Below, piece after piece: positions 25,996 to 35,397 of a stretch of DNA of 41,704 nucleotides; position 1 is the first letter of the stretch; the number at the start of each line of letters is the position of its first letter. The translations under genes were made by a program, and so were the position numbers. The notes under the pieces are model-generated. The model saw nothing but the letters and a program-made list of their open reading frames with translations, was not told where the DNA came from and made no database searches. This DNA comes from Paracoccaceae bacterium (lineage in GTDB: Bacteria > Pseudomonadota > Alphaproteobacteria > Rhodobacterales > Rhodobacteraceae): the NCBI GenBank assembly GCA_014323785.1, contig JACONJ010000002.1, positions 1 to 41,704 on the forward strand, in the 5' to 3' direction.

Positions 25996-26044
25996 TGCGT
26001 CCCATCCCCCAGGCCAAGTGTCAAGCCCTATTGCTGCGCCGCAG
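25996..26044 (-). promoter_or_regulatory. candidate pyc promoter with a PhaR-type palindrome
   Basis: On the minus strand a perfect TTGACA (26024-26019), 17 bp and a weak GACGCA (26001-25996) could form a promoter 30-58 bp upstream of the pyc start. Ten bases further upstream lies CTGC-GCC-GCAG (26034-26044), within the larger palindrome GCTGC-GCC-GCAGC. It is the same CTGCN3GCAG pattern as in the phaP promoter. The -10 is poor, so the promoter assignment is tentative. The palindrome is read directly. Confidence 0.4.
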
Positions 26045-26121
26045 CATGATCAGGCTTGCCATGCGCCAGCGTCCGATGGGTCACGCACCCCGATTTGCGC
26101 TATGTTCTCCCGCAGTTTTTT

Positions 26122-26286
26122 TCACAGAACATCGTGCCAATGGGCGGGTTCCTTTGCCCCGTGCGGGCCAAGTGCGTAGTGCCAAGCCCCCATCATCACA
26201 AAATCCACCGGAGTCGGCGGAATTATGTCTAATTTTTGTACGCCCCAGGCACAGCGCGGGTAAGGGCGAAGTGTGACGTCAGCCAT
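26122..26286 (-). CDS. possible 54-residue microprotein (no recognised family)
   Basis: A frame beginning MADVTLRPYPRC, rich in Pro, Trp and His, has AAGGAA about 8 bp before the ATG and ends 155 bp upstream of pyc on the same strand. Its third-position GC is lower than in neighbouring genes. I know no family for it, and there is no independent support. It may be a chance ORF in the pyc-cob divergent region. Confidence 0.2.
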   Translation of the reverse strand: MADVTLRPYPRCAWGVQKLDIIPPTPVDFVMMGAWHYALGPHGAKEPAHWHDVL

Positions 26287-26305
26287 GGGTGGAGTTCCTT
26301 CGAAC

Positions 26306-26334
26306 TTGACAGACGCAGACAGAACCGAGAATTT
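26306..26334 (+). promoter_or_regulatory. candidate promoter of the cobalamin operon
   Basis: A perfect TTGACA (26306-26311) with 17 bp to a weak GAATTT (26329-26334) immediately precedes the riboswitch. The position is right for transcription starting at the first aptamer helix. The -10 is poorly conserved. Confidence 0.4.
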
Positions 26335-26521
26335 GGTCTTGCTGGTACCCGTGCCAACAGGTGAAAAGGGAATGTGCGAGGGCTGAACGCTCAAACTAAA
26401 CCGCAGCCCCCCACGACCGGAGAGAATACCCCATGGCCACTGATCGCGGCCTGCGGATTGGGAAGGCCGGGCGACCGACAGGCCCCCCTGCCATCCGCAA
26501 GCCGGGGAACCTGCCAGCATG
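26334..26521 (+). promoter_or_regulatory. cobalamin (adenosylcobalamin) riboswitch
   Basis: The aptamer is recognised from GTGCCAACAGGTGAAAAGGGAA near the 5' end, a GCAGCCCCCCACGACCGG core variant (26403-26420), and the B12-box-like GCCGGGGAACCTGCCAGCA at the 3' end (26501-26519). TGCTGG (26340-26345) can pair with CCAGCA (26514-26519) as the closing helix. A following hairpin, CCGGG-TGGGGTG-CCCGG (about 26532-26550), and the GGAGAGG ribosome-binding site at 26601 are plausible parts of the expression platform. It should lower expression of the downstream cob genes when cobalamin is plentiful. Confidence 0.85.
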
Positions 26522-26612
26522 ATGTATGAACCCGGGTGGGGTGCCCCGGTGTCGGACAGGCCGCGTGCGAAGGCTCCTCCGCGCCCCGACCGACCAGGAT
26601 GGAGAGGGCGTG

Positions 26613-27044
26613 ATGCAACAATTCGAGCCAGTAGAACTCTTGGTTTGCACCAGGTGCCGACATGTTAAGGAGGTGTCTGACAAGGACACACGCCCCGGCG
26701 CACTGCTCTATGAGCGTCTCGCAGGGGAGAGCATGGACAACGTCACCGTGATACCGGTCAAATGCCTGTCAAACTGCGACAGGGGCTGCGCCCTGGCCCT
26801 GCGCGGGCCAGGGCGTTGGACCTATGTCTATGGCCGCTTTGATCCGAATACGGACGTGCCGATTGTGCAGGAAGGTGCTGCGCAATACACCGCGACAGCG
26901 GACGGCCTTGTCCCCTGGCGTGTGCGCCCCGAACACTTCCGCAAGAACTGCATCGCCCGCATCCCGCCGCCTGCCCCCCTGTTCCCGGCCCTGGAGAGCT
27001 CTGAGAGATGGCCAGACTTGAAAAAACCCCCGTCACCATCATAA
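26613..27044 (+). CDS. DUF1636 domain protein (probable metal/Fe-S binding), first gene of the cob operon
   Basis: The 143-residue protein has a thioredoxin-like ferredoxin pattern: CTRC at residues 12-15 and KCLSNCDRGCALAL with Cys51, Cys55 and Cys59. DUF1636 genes are commonly found in alphaproteobacterial cobalamin operons, and the function is not established. Four or five conserved Cys would suit a [2Fe-2S] or metal site. GGAGAGG lies 5 bp before the ATG. The 3' end overlaps cobW by 37 bp in another frame, so the two are tightly coupled. It is the first gene behind the riboswitch. Confidence 0.85.
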   Translation: MQQFEPVELLVCTRCRHVKEVSDKDTRPGALLYERLAGESMDNVTVIPVKCLSNCDRGCALALRGPGRWTYVYGRFDPNTDVPIVQEGAAQYTATADGLVPWRVRPEHFRKNCIARIPPPAPLFPALESSERWPDLKKPPSPS

Positions 27045-28075
27045 CTGGCTTTCTCGGGTCGGGCAAAACGACGCTGATTGCGCACCTGATGCGGAACCCG
27101 GGCGGCAAACGCCTGGCCGTCATTGTCAACGAATTCGGCAGTTTCGGTATCGATGGCGAGATACTCAAGGGCTGCGCACTCCCCGATTGTCCGGCAGAAA
27201 ACATCATGGAACTGGCAAACGGCTGCATCTGTTGCACCGTGGCCGACGATTTTATTCCGACAATCGAGGCACTCATGGCACTTAATCCGCGCCCCGATCA
27301 TATCCTCATTGAGACCTCCGGTCTTGCCCTACCCAAACCATTGCTGAAAGCCTTCGACTGGCCTGACATCCGTTCGAAGGTCACAGTGGACGGGGTGATC
27401 GCGCTGGCCGATGCCGAAGCCGTAGCGGCTGGCCGGTTTGCCGCGAACGTGGCCGCGGTAGATGCGCAGCGCATGGCCAACGACAGCATTGATCACGAAA
27501 CCCCGCTGTCGGAGTTGTTCGAGGACCAGATGTTCTGTGCCGACATCATCCTCTTGACCAAGCCCGACCTCGCCGGGCCGGAGGGTGTGGCCAAAGCGAA
27601 GGCTGTGGTCGACGCCAGGGCACCGCGGCCCCTGCCGATCATCGAGGTGACCGAGGGCGCGGTGGATCCGCGCGTGATCCTCGGGCTGGACGCTGCTGCC
27701 GAGGACGACATGGATGCGCGCCCAAGCCACCATGACGGCCATGACGATCATGAGCACGATCATGAGCACGACGATTTCGACAGTGTGGTGATCGATATCC
27801 CCGAGTTTGCCGACTCGGCAGTGCTCGTCGCCCGGATTGCGGCACTTGTGAAACGGCAGAACATCCTGCGTATAAAGGGCTACGCAGCGATCACGGGCAA
27901 ACCCATGCGCCTTTTGGTGCAGGTGGTGGGTGCCCGGGTACGCCACCAGTATGATCGACCGTGGACGCTTGGTGAAAAGCGGCGCGGACGGCTTGTCGTC
28001 ATTGCCGGGCACGACGATATCGATGCCGCGGCGATCCGGGATATTCTGGTGCCGGACGCACGCGCTGCAGAGTAA
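27008..28075 (+). CDS. cobW: CobW family GTPase (metallochaperone type)
   Basis: CobW belongs to the COG0523 GTPases, proposed to deliver cobalt for corrin synthesis. The 355-residue protein has the P-loop GFLGSGKT (14-21) and the metal-binding GCICC (72-76). A His/Asp-rich linker at about 236-256 (HHDGHDDHEHDHEHDD) is followed by the CobW C-terminal domain. The linker is encoded by two identical 12 bp units (27746-27769). The ATG lies inside the DUF1636 gene. cobN follows 15 bp after the stop. Confidence 0.95.
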   Translation: MARLEKTPVTIITGFLGSGKTTLIAHLMRNPGGKRLAVIVNEFGSFGIDGEILKGCALPDCPAENIMELANGCICCTVADDFIPTIEALMALNPRPDHILIETSGLALPKPLLKAFDWPDIRSKVTVDGVIALADAEAVAAGRFAANVAAVDAQRMANDSIDHETPLSELFEDQMFCADIILLTKPDLAGPEGVAKAKAVVDARAPRPLPIIEVTEGAVDPRVILGLDAAAEDDMDARPSHHDGHDDHEHDHEHDDFDSVVIDIPEFADSAVLVARIAALVKRQNILRIKGYAAITGKPMRLLVQVVGARVRHQYDRPWTLGEKRRGRLVVIAGHDDIDAAAIRDILVPDARAAE

Positions 28076-28090
28076 AGACAGGATGTCCGA

Positions 28091-31000
28091 ATGCATGTGA
28101 TCTTCCGCGAAAGCCACGGGCTTGAAGACACCGGGACGCCAACCGATCTGGGGCAATCGCCTGCGGAGGTTGTCGCGCTTTCGTTCTCTGACAGTGACCT
28201 CGGGGCCTTTGCTGCGGGATGGCATCGGGGCGGCGGGCCAGAGGGGCGGCTCCCCTCGCTGCGGCTTGCCAATATCGCGGCACTGAAGCATCCGCTCTCG
28301 GTGGACACCTATGTCAGGCAGACGCTCTCGGGCGCGAAGGGCATTTTGATCCGCCTCATCGGCGGCGTATCTTACTGGCCCTATGGCTTACAGCAGATCG
28401 AGGCACTGGCGCGGGCGAATGGCATCGCGCTGGCGGTTCTACCTGCAGATGGGCGGCCGGATGCACGGCTGGATGCGATTTCGACCGTTCCTGCCTCGAC
28501 GCTGCTGGGCCTCGCCCGCCTCTGCGACATCGGAGGCGCCGTGGCCACGCAGGCGGCGCTTGCGCAGATGGCACTTGCCGCGGGTCTCTATGTCGGACCA
28601 GTACCGGGAGCGAAAACGCTGCCGCAAGTCGGGGCATGGACGCCAGAAGATGGCGTCACCTGTCCCGCACCTGCTCGATTCGACAACGATGGCCCACTTG
28701 CTCTTGTTGTATTCTACCGTTCCTATCTTGTTGCTGCCGATCTTGCGCCCATCGAGGCACTTTTTGGTGCCCTGCGCAACCGTGGCTTTCGTGCACTTGG
28801 CCTATTTGCACCGTCGCTAAAGGCACCCGGCGCACGCGAATGGCTTGGGGGCCAAATCCGCCGTCTTGCCCCCGTGGCAATCGTCAACGCCACCTCTTTC
28901 TCGGGCCGAGGCGACGCGGGAACCTCGCCCCTTGACGCCGCCGACGTGCCAGTCTTTCAAGTCGCGCTTGCCACCTCAACGCGCAAGGCCTGGGCCGCGG
29001 CGGAACGCGGCCTATCGCCTGCTGACCTTGCCATGCATGTCGTGTTGCCCGAGGTGGATGGTCGGCTGTTTGCCGGTGTCGCCTCCTTTAAGGAACCAGG
29101 AAAAACCGACCCCGACCTGCAATTTTCCCGCTACGCCCATGCGCCCGCGGCCGGACGGATCACCGCCATCGCCAACCGTGTCGCGGCCTGGTACCAACTG
29201 TCGGTAACGCGACCTTGTGACCGGCGCGTGGCTTTAATCCTCTCGACCTATCCAGGCCGCGATTGGAACATAGCACATGCCGTGGGTCTTGATGCACTCG
29301 CGTCGGCTGAGTCTATCCTTGGCGACCTGGCCGAGACCGGGCACAGCATCGATCGCGGCCCCCCCCTTAACGAAGTGCTGACTACAGAGTACCTCTGCTG
29401 GGCAATGGATGAGTACCGTGCTGCACTCACATGTCTGCCGCAAAGCCTGCGTGATGATCTGCACAACACCTGGGGCCCCCCCGAAGACGACGCGGATGCG
29501 ACCGATAAAGGCTTCACCTTCGCCGCAGCCCGCCGTGGCAAAGCCCTTGTTGCGCTGCAGCCCGAACGGGGTAGGCCCAAGACGCGGAAAGACGACTATC
29601 ACGACCTTACATGCGTACCACGCCACGCCTATGTCGCCTTCTATCTGTGGCTGCGCATACAGACCGATGCGGTGATCCATATCGGCGCGCATGGTACGCT
29701 CGAATGGTTGCCGGGCAAGGCGGTCGCACTGTCTGAGACCTGTTGGCCCGAGGCACTGACCGGTGACTTGCCCGTCATCTATCCCTTCATCGTCAACGAC
29801 CCCGGAGAGGCGGCACAAGCCAAGCGGCGCATCGGTGCTATCACCATCGGCCACATCCCGCCGCCCCTGATGGCCTCGCGCACACCGCAGAGGCTCACCC
29901 GGCTCGAGGCACTTCTTGACGAGTTCTCAAATGCGGACGGGCTTGACTTCCGGCGGCGGGACCAGCTCATGGTCGATATCCGCGACGAGGCGCAAGCACT
30001 TGGAGTGGAAAGCGACCTGGGCATCAAGACAGCATCCTGCCCGGCCAAGGTGATCACCCGCATTGACCGCTTTGTCTGTGACGTGAAAGAAAGCCAGTTC
30101 GGCGACGGGCTGCATGTCTGGGGCCGTGCGCCGGGCACAGACGGCCCATTCGACATTGCAGCCTCGGCCCAAGCAGAGCGGAAGGCACTCTTGGACGCGC
30201 TCTCCGGTCGCCGTATCGCCCCCGGTCCTTCGGGATCGCCTTATCGCGGCCGACTGGACGTTTTGCCAACCGGGCGCAATCTTTTCACCACGGACCCACG
30301 AAGTGTTCCCACGCGGGCGGCGTTCCGGCAAGGTACGGTGCTGGCCGATGAGCTGATCCGCCGTCACTTGCAAGACGAGGGCGACTGGCCGCGCGGGCTG
30401 ATCGTCGATCTCTGGGGCTCCGCCACAATGCGTACGGCGGGTGAGGAATTCGCCATGGCACTGGTACTTTTGGGTGTGCGGCCAGTCTGGGACGAGGGGT
30501 CTGAGCGGGTGTCCGGCGTTGAGATCGTGCCCATCACAGAGCTGGACCGCCCGAGGATCGACGTGACACTGCGCGTATCGGGCCTGTTCCGTGACGTGTT
30601 CCCGACGCTCTCGGCCCTGTTTCAGCAAGCGGTGCGGGTGCTAAGCCAGCGTGACGAAGCCCCGGACTGGAACCCTTACGTCGGGCATGAGGAAGCACGC
30701 GTGTACGGCCCCGCACCGGGCAGTTTTGGCCTCGGGATGGGGGCATCACTTGGGAACTATTCCGGGAACGCGTGCCACACGGCAGGCGAGTCCTGGCTCG
30801 CCGCCTCTGGTTGGGCACTCGATGGCGAACGGCAGTTCCGCGATACAGAGGGGTTGCGCACCCGCGTTGCGCAGGCCGATACCTTCGTGCATCTGCAGGA
30901 TTTACCGGAAACCGACCTGCTTCTGGCCGAGGAGTATGCCAGCCACGAAGCTGGCTTCGCAGCGGCACAAAAGATCACAGGTGGCACGGCGCGGCTTTAT

Positions 31001-31390
31001 CATTTTGACAACACCGATCCGTCCCGCCCGCGCCCACGGTTGCTGACCGAGGAAATCGCCCGTGTGGTGCAGGCGCGTGCGGCGAATCCTGCCTGGATCG
31101 CGGGAATGCGCCGCCACGGCTTTCGCGGTGCGGCCGAGATCGCGGCGACGCTGGAGAACATGGCTGCCTTCGCGCACCTGGCGGGCGTCGTCGGTGCGCA
31201 TCTGTTCGATCAGTTCTGGGACGCTACTCTGGGCAATGAAGAGGTAACTTCGTTCATGGAACAGGCGAATGCGCAGGCACTTGCCGCCATGCGCACCCGC
31301 TTTGCCGAACTGCACACCGCGGGCCTCTGGCAGTCACGGCGCAACTCTATCCTTGCCGAACTGGATACGCCATTGGAGATGAGTGTGTGA
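28091..31390 (+). CDS. cobN: aerobic cobaltochelatase large subunit CobN
   Basis: CobN is the substrate-binding subunit of the ATP-dependent CobNST chelatase that inserts cobalt into hydrogenobyrinic acid a,c-diamide. The 1099-residue product is at the short end for CobN but contains the CobN/magnesium-chelatase-H hallmark [14 protein letters not shown] (about residue 530). It also has [17 protein letters not shown] and a C-terminal [13 protein letters not shown] segment. AGGA lies 8 bp before the ATG. CobS and CobT are not in the window, so they must be encoded elsewhere. The gene overlaps cobG by 4 bp (GTGA). Confidence 0.95.
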   Translation: MHVIFRESHGLEDTGTPTDLGQSPAEVVALSFSDSDLGAFAAGWHRGGGPEGRLPSLRLANIAALKHPLSVDTYVRQTLSGAKGILIRLIGGVSYWPYGLQQIEALARANGIALAVLPADGRPDARLDAISTVPASTLLGLARLCDIGGAVATQAALAQMALAAGLYVGPVPGAKTLPQVGAWTPEDGVTCPAPARFDNDGPLALVVFYRSYLVAADLAPIEALFGALRNRGFRALGLFAPSLKAPGAREWLGGQIRRLAPVAIVNATSFSGRGDAGTSPLDAADVPVFQVALATSTRKAWAAAERGLSPADLAMHVVLPEVDGRLFAGVASFKEPGKTDPDLQFSRYAHAPAAGRITAIANRVAAWYQLSVTRPCDRRVALILSTYPGRDWNIAHAVGLDALASAESILGDLAETGHSIDRGPPLNEVLTTEYLCWAMDEYRAALTCLPQSLRDDLHNTWGPPEDDADATDKGFTFAAARRGKALVALQPERGRPKTRKDDYHDLTCVPRHAYVAFYLWLRIQTDAVIHIGAHGTLEWLPGKAVALSETCWPEALTGDLPVIYPFIVNDPGEAAQAKRRIGAITIGHIPPPLMASRTPQRLTRLEALLDEFSNADGLDFRRRDQLMVDIRDEAQALGVESDLGIKTASCPAKVITRIDRFVCDVKESQFGDGLHVWGRAPGTDGPFDIAASAQAERKALLDALSGRRIAPGPSGSPYRGRLDVLPTGRNLFTTDPRSVPTRAAFRQGTVLADELIRRHLQDEGDWPRGLIVDLWGSATMRTAGEEFAMALVLLGVRPVWDEGSERVSGVEIVPITELDRPRIDVTLRVSGLFRDVFPTLSALFQQAVRVLSQRDEAPDWNPYVGHEEARVYGPAPGSFGLGMGASLGNYSGNACHTAGESWLAASGWALDGERQFRDTEGLRTRVAQADTFVHLQDLPETDLLLAEEYASHEAGFAAAQKITGGTARLYHFDNTDPSRPRPRLLTEEIARVVQARAANPAWIAGMRRHGFRGAAEIAATLENMAAFAHLAGVVGAHLFDQFWDATLGNEEVTSFMEQANAQALAAMRTRFAELHTAGLWQSRRNSILAELDTPLEMSV

Positions 31391-32556
31391 GTGCGCCCGC
31401 GATCCGCGGCTGGTGCCCCGGTGCGCACCAGCCCATGGCTTCGGGCGACGGGTTGGTGGTGCGGGTGCGCCCGCCGCAGGGTGAGTTGCCTCCTGACCAG
31501 GCAGGTGGTCTTGCCGCCGCCGCAAAGCGTTTCTGCAACGGTCTGATCGACCTGACGAACCGGGCCAATCTGCAACTGCGCGGCGTGACCATGGCGGGGC
31601 ATGGCCCGCTGCTGGACGAGCTTTCCCGGCTCGGCCTTCTGGATGCTGATCCTGCGTTTGAAGGACGGCGTAACATCGTGGTTGATCCGTTCCGCGAAGC
31701 GCGGGCCGATGATCTGCAGACCAGGCTTTCAATCACCCTTGCTGATGGCTTGCGTGCGCCTGAGTTCGCCCCGCTGCCAATGAAGTTCGGTTTCGTTGTC
31801 GATGCGGGGCCAGAACGCCAGCTGGCGAAAATCAGTGGTGACATTCGGATTGAGGCAAGCGGCGGGGCACTAATCATCCGCGCCGACGGCTGCACAACCG
31901 GCCGCGTTGCACCGGATGTGGCCAGTGCGGCTGCCCTCGCACTGGATTTGGCCCGCTGGTTCATCCTCTCCGGCGGGGTCGGGGCCGATGGACGAGGCCG
32001 GATGGCACGGCATATCGCCGCGGGTGCAGTACTGCCGGCAGAGTTGGCAGGCGGGCACCCCCCAAATGATGCAAAAGCCGCGCCCGTTCCTGGCCTGGTG
32101 TCGGGTGGCCTTCTGGTTGCAGCAGCCTTTGGGCAGCTCACGCCATGCGATCTGGCAGCAATTGCAAAAACAGGTGTACCGATGCGGATCACGCCTTGGC
32201 GCATGGTGTTTCTTCCCGGTCTTGTCGAGGCGGGCAACTTAGCCGGGCGCGACACCCTTTTGACTGACCCCACCGACCCGCTGTTGCGCGTCCACGCCTG
32301 CACTGGTGCCCCCGGCTGCCCGCAAGCGCAGGGGGAGACACGCAGTTTGGCCCGTACCCTTGCACTACACCTTCCAGAGGGCCGCGATCTGCATGTCTCG
32401 GGCTGCCGTAAGGGATGCGCACATCCCCGCGCCGCGCAAATTACATTCGTGGGCCGCGATGGTCGCTTCGATCTTGTCAGGGATGGCGCACCATGGGATG
32501 AGCCCCTGCACTGCGGCATCGCTTCGCGGCAGGTGACGAAACACATCGACGGCTAA
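31387..32556 (+). CDS. cobG: precorrin-3B synthase
   Basis: CobG is the oxygen-dependent [4Fe-4S] monooxygenase that hydroxylates precorrin-3A, the step that defines the aerobic pathway. The 389-residue protein has nitrite/sulfite-reductase-like repeats and the four cluster cysteines in ACTGAPGC and [11 protein letters not shown]. The GTG start overlaps the cobN stop (GTGA), the normal coupling in this operon. It is followed by cobH after 3 bp. Confidence 0.93.
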   Translation: MSAPAIRGWCPGAHQPMASGDGLVVRVRPPQGELPPDQAGGLAAAAKRFCNGLIDLTNRANLQLRGVTMAGHGPLLDELSRLGLLDADPAFEGRRNIVVDPFREARADDLQTRLSITLADGLRAPEFAPLPMKFGFVVDAGPERQLAKISGDIRIEASGGALIIRADGCTTGRVAPDVASAAALALDLARWFILSGGVGADGRGRMARHIAAGAVLPAELAGGHPPNDAKAAPVPGLVSGGLLVAAAFGQLTPCDLAAIAKTGVPMRITPWRMVFLPGLVEAGNLAGRDTLLTDPTDPLLRVHACTGAPGCPQAQGETRSLARTLALHLPEGRDLHVSGCRKGCAHPRAAQITFVGRDGRFDLVRDGAPWDEPLHCGIASRQVTKHIDG

Positions 32557-32559
32557 CCC

Positions 32560-33189
32560 ATGCCCTACAGTTACAAAACAGACAGCGCGGTGATCTATGC
32601 CGAGAGTTTCGCAACGATACGGGCCGAGGCAGACCTTGTGCGCTTCGTGCCAGACGAGGAACATGTCGCCGTTCGCATGATCCACGCCGCCGGGATGGTC
32701 GGGCTTGAGGCACATGTCCGTTTTTCCCCTGACATGGTCACGGCGGCGCGTACAGCACTTGAGGGCGGTGCACCGATTCTTTGCGACACACGTATGGTCA
32801 GCGAAGGCGTAACGCGGGCGCGCCTTCCGGCTGCAAACAGGGTGATCTGCACGCTACAGGACGCATCTGTTCCTGCTACAGCCGTACGGCTGGGCACCAC
32901 GCGCTCAGCCGCCGCGCTTGAGTTGTGGTACCCGCATCTGGGCGGTAGCCTCGTGGCTATCGGCAATGCGCCCACCGCACTTTTCCATCTGCTTGAGATG
33001 CTGGAGAATCCCAACTGCCCGCGCCCCGCTGCGATCATCGGCTGCCCCGTGGGCTTCGTGGGCGCGGCAGAGTCGAAAGCCGCGTTATGGACGGTGCAGC
33101 CTGCGCCTTGTCTGATCGTTGCGGGCCGCCTGGGCGGTAGTGCTATCACCGTTGCGGCCATCAACGCCATTGCGAATCGTGTGGAATGA
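32560..33189 (+). CDS. cobH: precorrin-8X methylmutase
   Basis: CobH moves the C11 methyl group to C12, giving hydrogenobyrinic acid. The 209-residue protein has the catalytic His42 in RMIHAAGM, the CDTRMVSEGV motif, and IGCPVGFVGAAESK near the C-terminus. All are diagnostic of the CobH/CbiC family. It starts 3 bp after cobG and overlaps cobI by 4 bp (ATGA). Confidence 0.96.
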   Translation: MPYSYKTDSAVIYAESFATIRAEADLVRFVPDEEHVAVRMIHAAGMVGLEAHVRFSPDMVTAARTALEGGAPILCDTRMVSEGVTRARLPAANRVICTLQDASVPATAVRLGTTRSAAALELWYPHLGGSLVAIGNAPTALFHLLEMLENPNCPRPAAIIGCPVGFVGAAESKAALWTVQPAPCLIVAGRLGGSAITVAAINAIANRVE

Positions 33190-33920
33190 CCAGCACACCC
33201 GGCACAATCTGGGGTGTGGGGATTGGCCCTGGTGATCCGGAGTTGATGAGCGTCCGTGCAAACCGCCTCGTACGCGGCGCGGCCCATATCGCCTTCTTCC
33301 GCAAGACCGGAAGACCGGGCCGAGCCCGGAGCATCGTCGAGGGAATGCTACGGGCTGATGCCATCGAGATAGCGATGGAATATCCGATCACGACCGAAAT
33401 CGCATTCAACGACGCAGCCTATACGACCTGCCTATCCGAGTTTTATACCGAAGCATCATCGCACCTGCGCGACCTTGCCCTGTCCGGCGTGGATGTCGTT
33501 ATCCTTTGCGAAGGGGATCCGTTCTTCTACGGCTCTTTCATGCATCTCTACACGCGGCTGAAGGGGCATCTTTCAATTGAAGTCGTACCTGCGATCACCG
33601 GCATGTCGGCAGCCTGGACCGCGACGGGCATTCCCGTGACCTGGGGCGATGATGTGCTGACGGTTCTTACGGGCACGATGCCAGAGGCGGAACTGTCCCG
33701 GCGCATGGGGAATACAGACGCCATCGTCGTTATGAAAGTGGGGCGCAACCTGCCCAAGATACGCTCGGCCCTTGAACAAGCGGGCAAACTTGACCGTGCC
33801 TGGCTTGTGGAATGCGCAAGCATGGCAGAAGAACGGGCCGTGCCGGTGATCGATGCCAACGACCGGGTGGTACCCTATTTTTCCATCGTCATCGTTCACG
33901 GTCGGGGACGGTGTCCATGA
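33186..33920 (+). CDS. cobI: precorrin-2 C20-methyltransferase
   Basis: CobI methylates precorrin-2 at C20 with SAM. The 244-residue protein has the corrin methyltransferase signature GIGPGDPELMS near the N-terminus. It also has CEGDPFFYGSFMHLY and the glycine-rich PAITGMSAAW SAM pocket. Length and order match the CobI/CbiL group. It overlaps both cobH and cobJ by ATGA. Confidence 0.95.
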   Translation: MTSTPGTIWGVGIGPGDPELMSVRANRLVRGAAHIAFFRKTGRPGRARSIVEGMLRADAIEIAMEYPITTEIAFNDAAYTTCLSEFYTEASSHLRDLALSGVDVVILCEGDPFFYGSFMHLYTRLKGHLSIEVVPAITGMSAAWTATGIPVTWGDDVLTVLTGTMPEAELSRRMGNTDAIVVMKVGRNLPKIRSALEQAGKLDRAWLVECASMAEERAVPVIDANDRVVPYFSIVIVHGRGRCP

Positions 33921-34669
33921 CTGGCTGGCTTGTGATTGCGGGTTTGGGGCCGGGTAATCAGGCAATGGTCACACCGGAAGTGACGCAAGCCGTGGCCGAG
34001 GCGACAGATGTCGTTGGATATGCGCCATATGTTCGTCGCGTTCCCCGCCGCCGCGGCCTTCGGCGTCATGAAACCAGCAACCACGAGGAGATTGCGCGCG
34101 CACAGCACGCCCTGCGCATGGCAGAAAACGGGCGGCGTGTCGTGGTGGTCAGCTCCGGCGATCCGGGCGTCTTTGCCATGGCGGCGGCTATCTTCGAAGC
34201 CGTCCACCTGGGGCCGGACAGCTGGCGCACACTTGACATCCGGGTTCTTTCCGGCATCACTGCAATGCTTGCCGCTGCCGCGCGCGTGGGTGCGCCGCTC
34301 GGTCACGATTTCTGCGCGATTAACCTTAGTGATAATCTGAAGCCCTGGGCACTGATCGAGAAACGGTTGCGTCTGGCGGCAGAGGCGGATTTCGCCATCG
34401 CGCTCTACAATCCGCGATCAAAGGCGCGGCTGAAGGGGATTGACCTTGCCCTTGATCTGCTTAGGGAGCACTGCGAGCCGTCCCGTGTTCTGGTCTTCGC
34501 CCGCGCGGTCTCGACACCAGAAGAGCAGCTGCGCATCGTGTGTCTGGCAGAGGCTTTGCCGAACATGGCGGATATGCGCACGGTTGTTCTGATTGGGTCT
34601 TCGGCAACACAGATCATCAACCGTGACGGAACGCCCTTCGTCTATACGCCAAGGGCGGTGCCGGAATGA
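33917..34669 (+). CDS. cobJ: precorrin-3B C17-methyltransferase (ring contraction)
   Basis: CobJ methylates C17 and contracts the macrocycle. The 250-residue protein has GLGPGN, SSGDPGVFAMA, LYNPRSKAR and RDGTPFVYTPR, typical of CobJ/CbiH. The ATG at 33917 overlaps the cobI stop (ATGA). The upstream extension of the frame is not used. The last 28 bp overlap, in opposite orientation, the 3' end of cobK. The distal cob genes continue on this strand after cobK. Confidence 0.95.
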   Translation: MTGWLVIAGLGPGNQAMVTPEVTQAVAEATDVVGYAPYVRRVPRRRGLRRHETSNHEEIARAQHALRMAENGRRVVVVSSGDPGVFAMAAAIFEAVHLGPDSWRTLDIRVLSGITAMLAAAARVGAPLGHDFCAINLSDNLKPWALIEKRLRLAAEADFAIALYNPRSKARLKGIDLALDLLREHCEPSRVLVFARAVSTPEEQLRIVCLAEALPNMADMRTVVLIGSSATQIINRDGTPFVYTPRAVPE

Positions 34670-35397
34670 GCGATCCAGTCAAGGACGTCCGCCACATCGT
34701 GAACTTCGTGATGGGCTGGACGGACTGGCCGGTCGATCATCAGGACGGGGATACCAAGCCCCCGCGCCGCGGCGATCTTTGCGTAGGCACCTGTGCCACC
34801 AGCATTTTTCGACACGACCAGCTCAATCCCGTAGCGTTCCATAAGGGCGCGGTCTGCGGCTTCCGCGAATGGGCCACGGTCGACAACGACATGTGCCTCG
34901 GGAAAAGGCAGCGGCCCGGCGGGCGGATCGACCAGCCTGAGCAGGTAGCGGTGTTGCGGGTTGGGCGCAAAGGCCTCCAGATGCATGCGCCCCACTGCAA
35001 GCATGACGCGCATCCGCGGCCGATCAAGTGCCGCCACCGCGCCAGAGATGTCGGGCACCCTCTGCCAATCGTCGCCGGTTATGGCCCACCATTCCGGTCG
35101 GGTCAGCGCGACCAGCGGCACACGAGCCCTGGCGCACGCCGCAACAGCATTGCGGCCCATCTGCACGGCGAAAGGGTGGGTTGCGTTGATCACGTGGGTG
35201 ATCCGGGCATTCAACAGGTAGCGCACAAGGCCCTCAACCCCGCCAAAGCCACCCACCCGTTGCGGCAGGGGCGGGCGCAAGGGCCGCTCAACCCGCCCCG
35301 CGAAGGATACTGTGCCCCTGATCTCGCGCGCGGCCACCGCGCGGGCGAGTTTCGTCGCCTCGGTCGTACCAGCGAGGATCAGAAGGTTCCGGGGCAT
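34642..35397 (-). CDS. cobK: precorrin-6A reductase
   Basis: CobK reduces precorrin-6A with NADPH. The 251-residue protein starts [14 protein letters not shown], with conserved VSFAGRVERP, NATHPFA, RPEW and VSKNAGGTGAYAK motifs. It is the only gene of the operon on the opposite strand. Its stop lies inside the end of cobJ, and its start codon (35397-35395) overlaps the cobL start codon (35396-35398) within CATG. A CGGAG ribosome-binding site lies in the cobL coding sequence. Its promoter must therefore lie inside cobL, and its transcript is antisense to the cob messenger. Confidence 0.93.
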   Translation of the reverse strand: MPRNLLILAGTTEATKLARAVAAREIRGTVSFAGRVERPLRPPLPQRVGGFGGVEGLVRYLLNARITHVINATHPFAVQMGRNAVAACARARVPLVALTRPEWWAITGDDWQRVPDISGAVAALDRPRMRVMLAVGRMHLEAFAPNPQHRYLLRLVDPPAGPLPFPEAHVVVDRGPFAEAADRALMERYGIELVVSKNAGGTGAYAKIAAARGLGIPVLMIDRPVRPAHHEVHDVADVLDWIAHSGTALGV

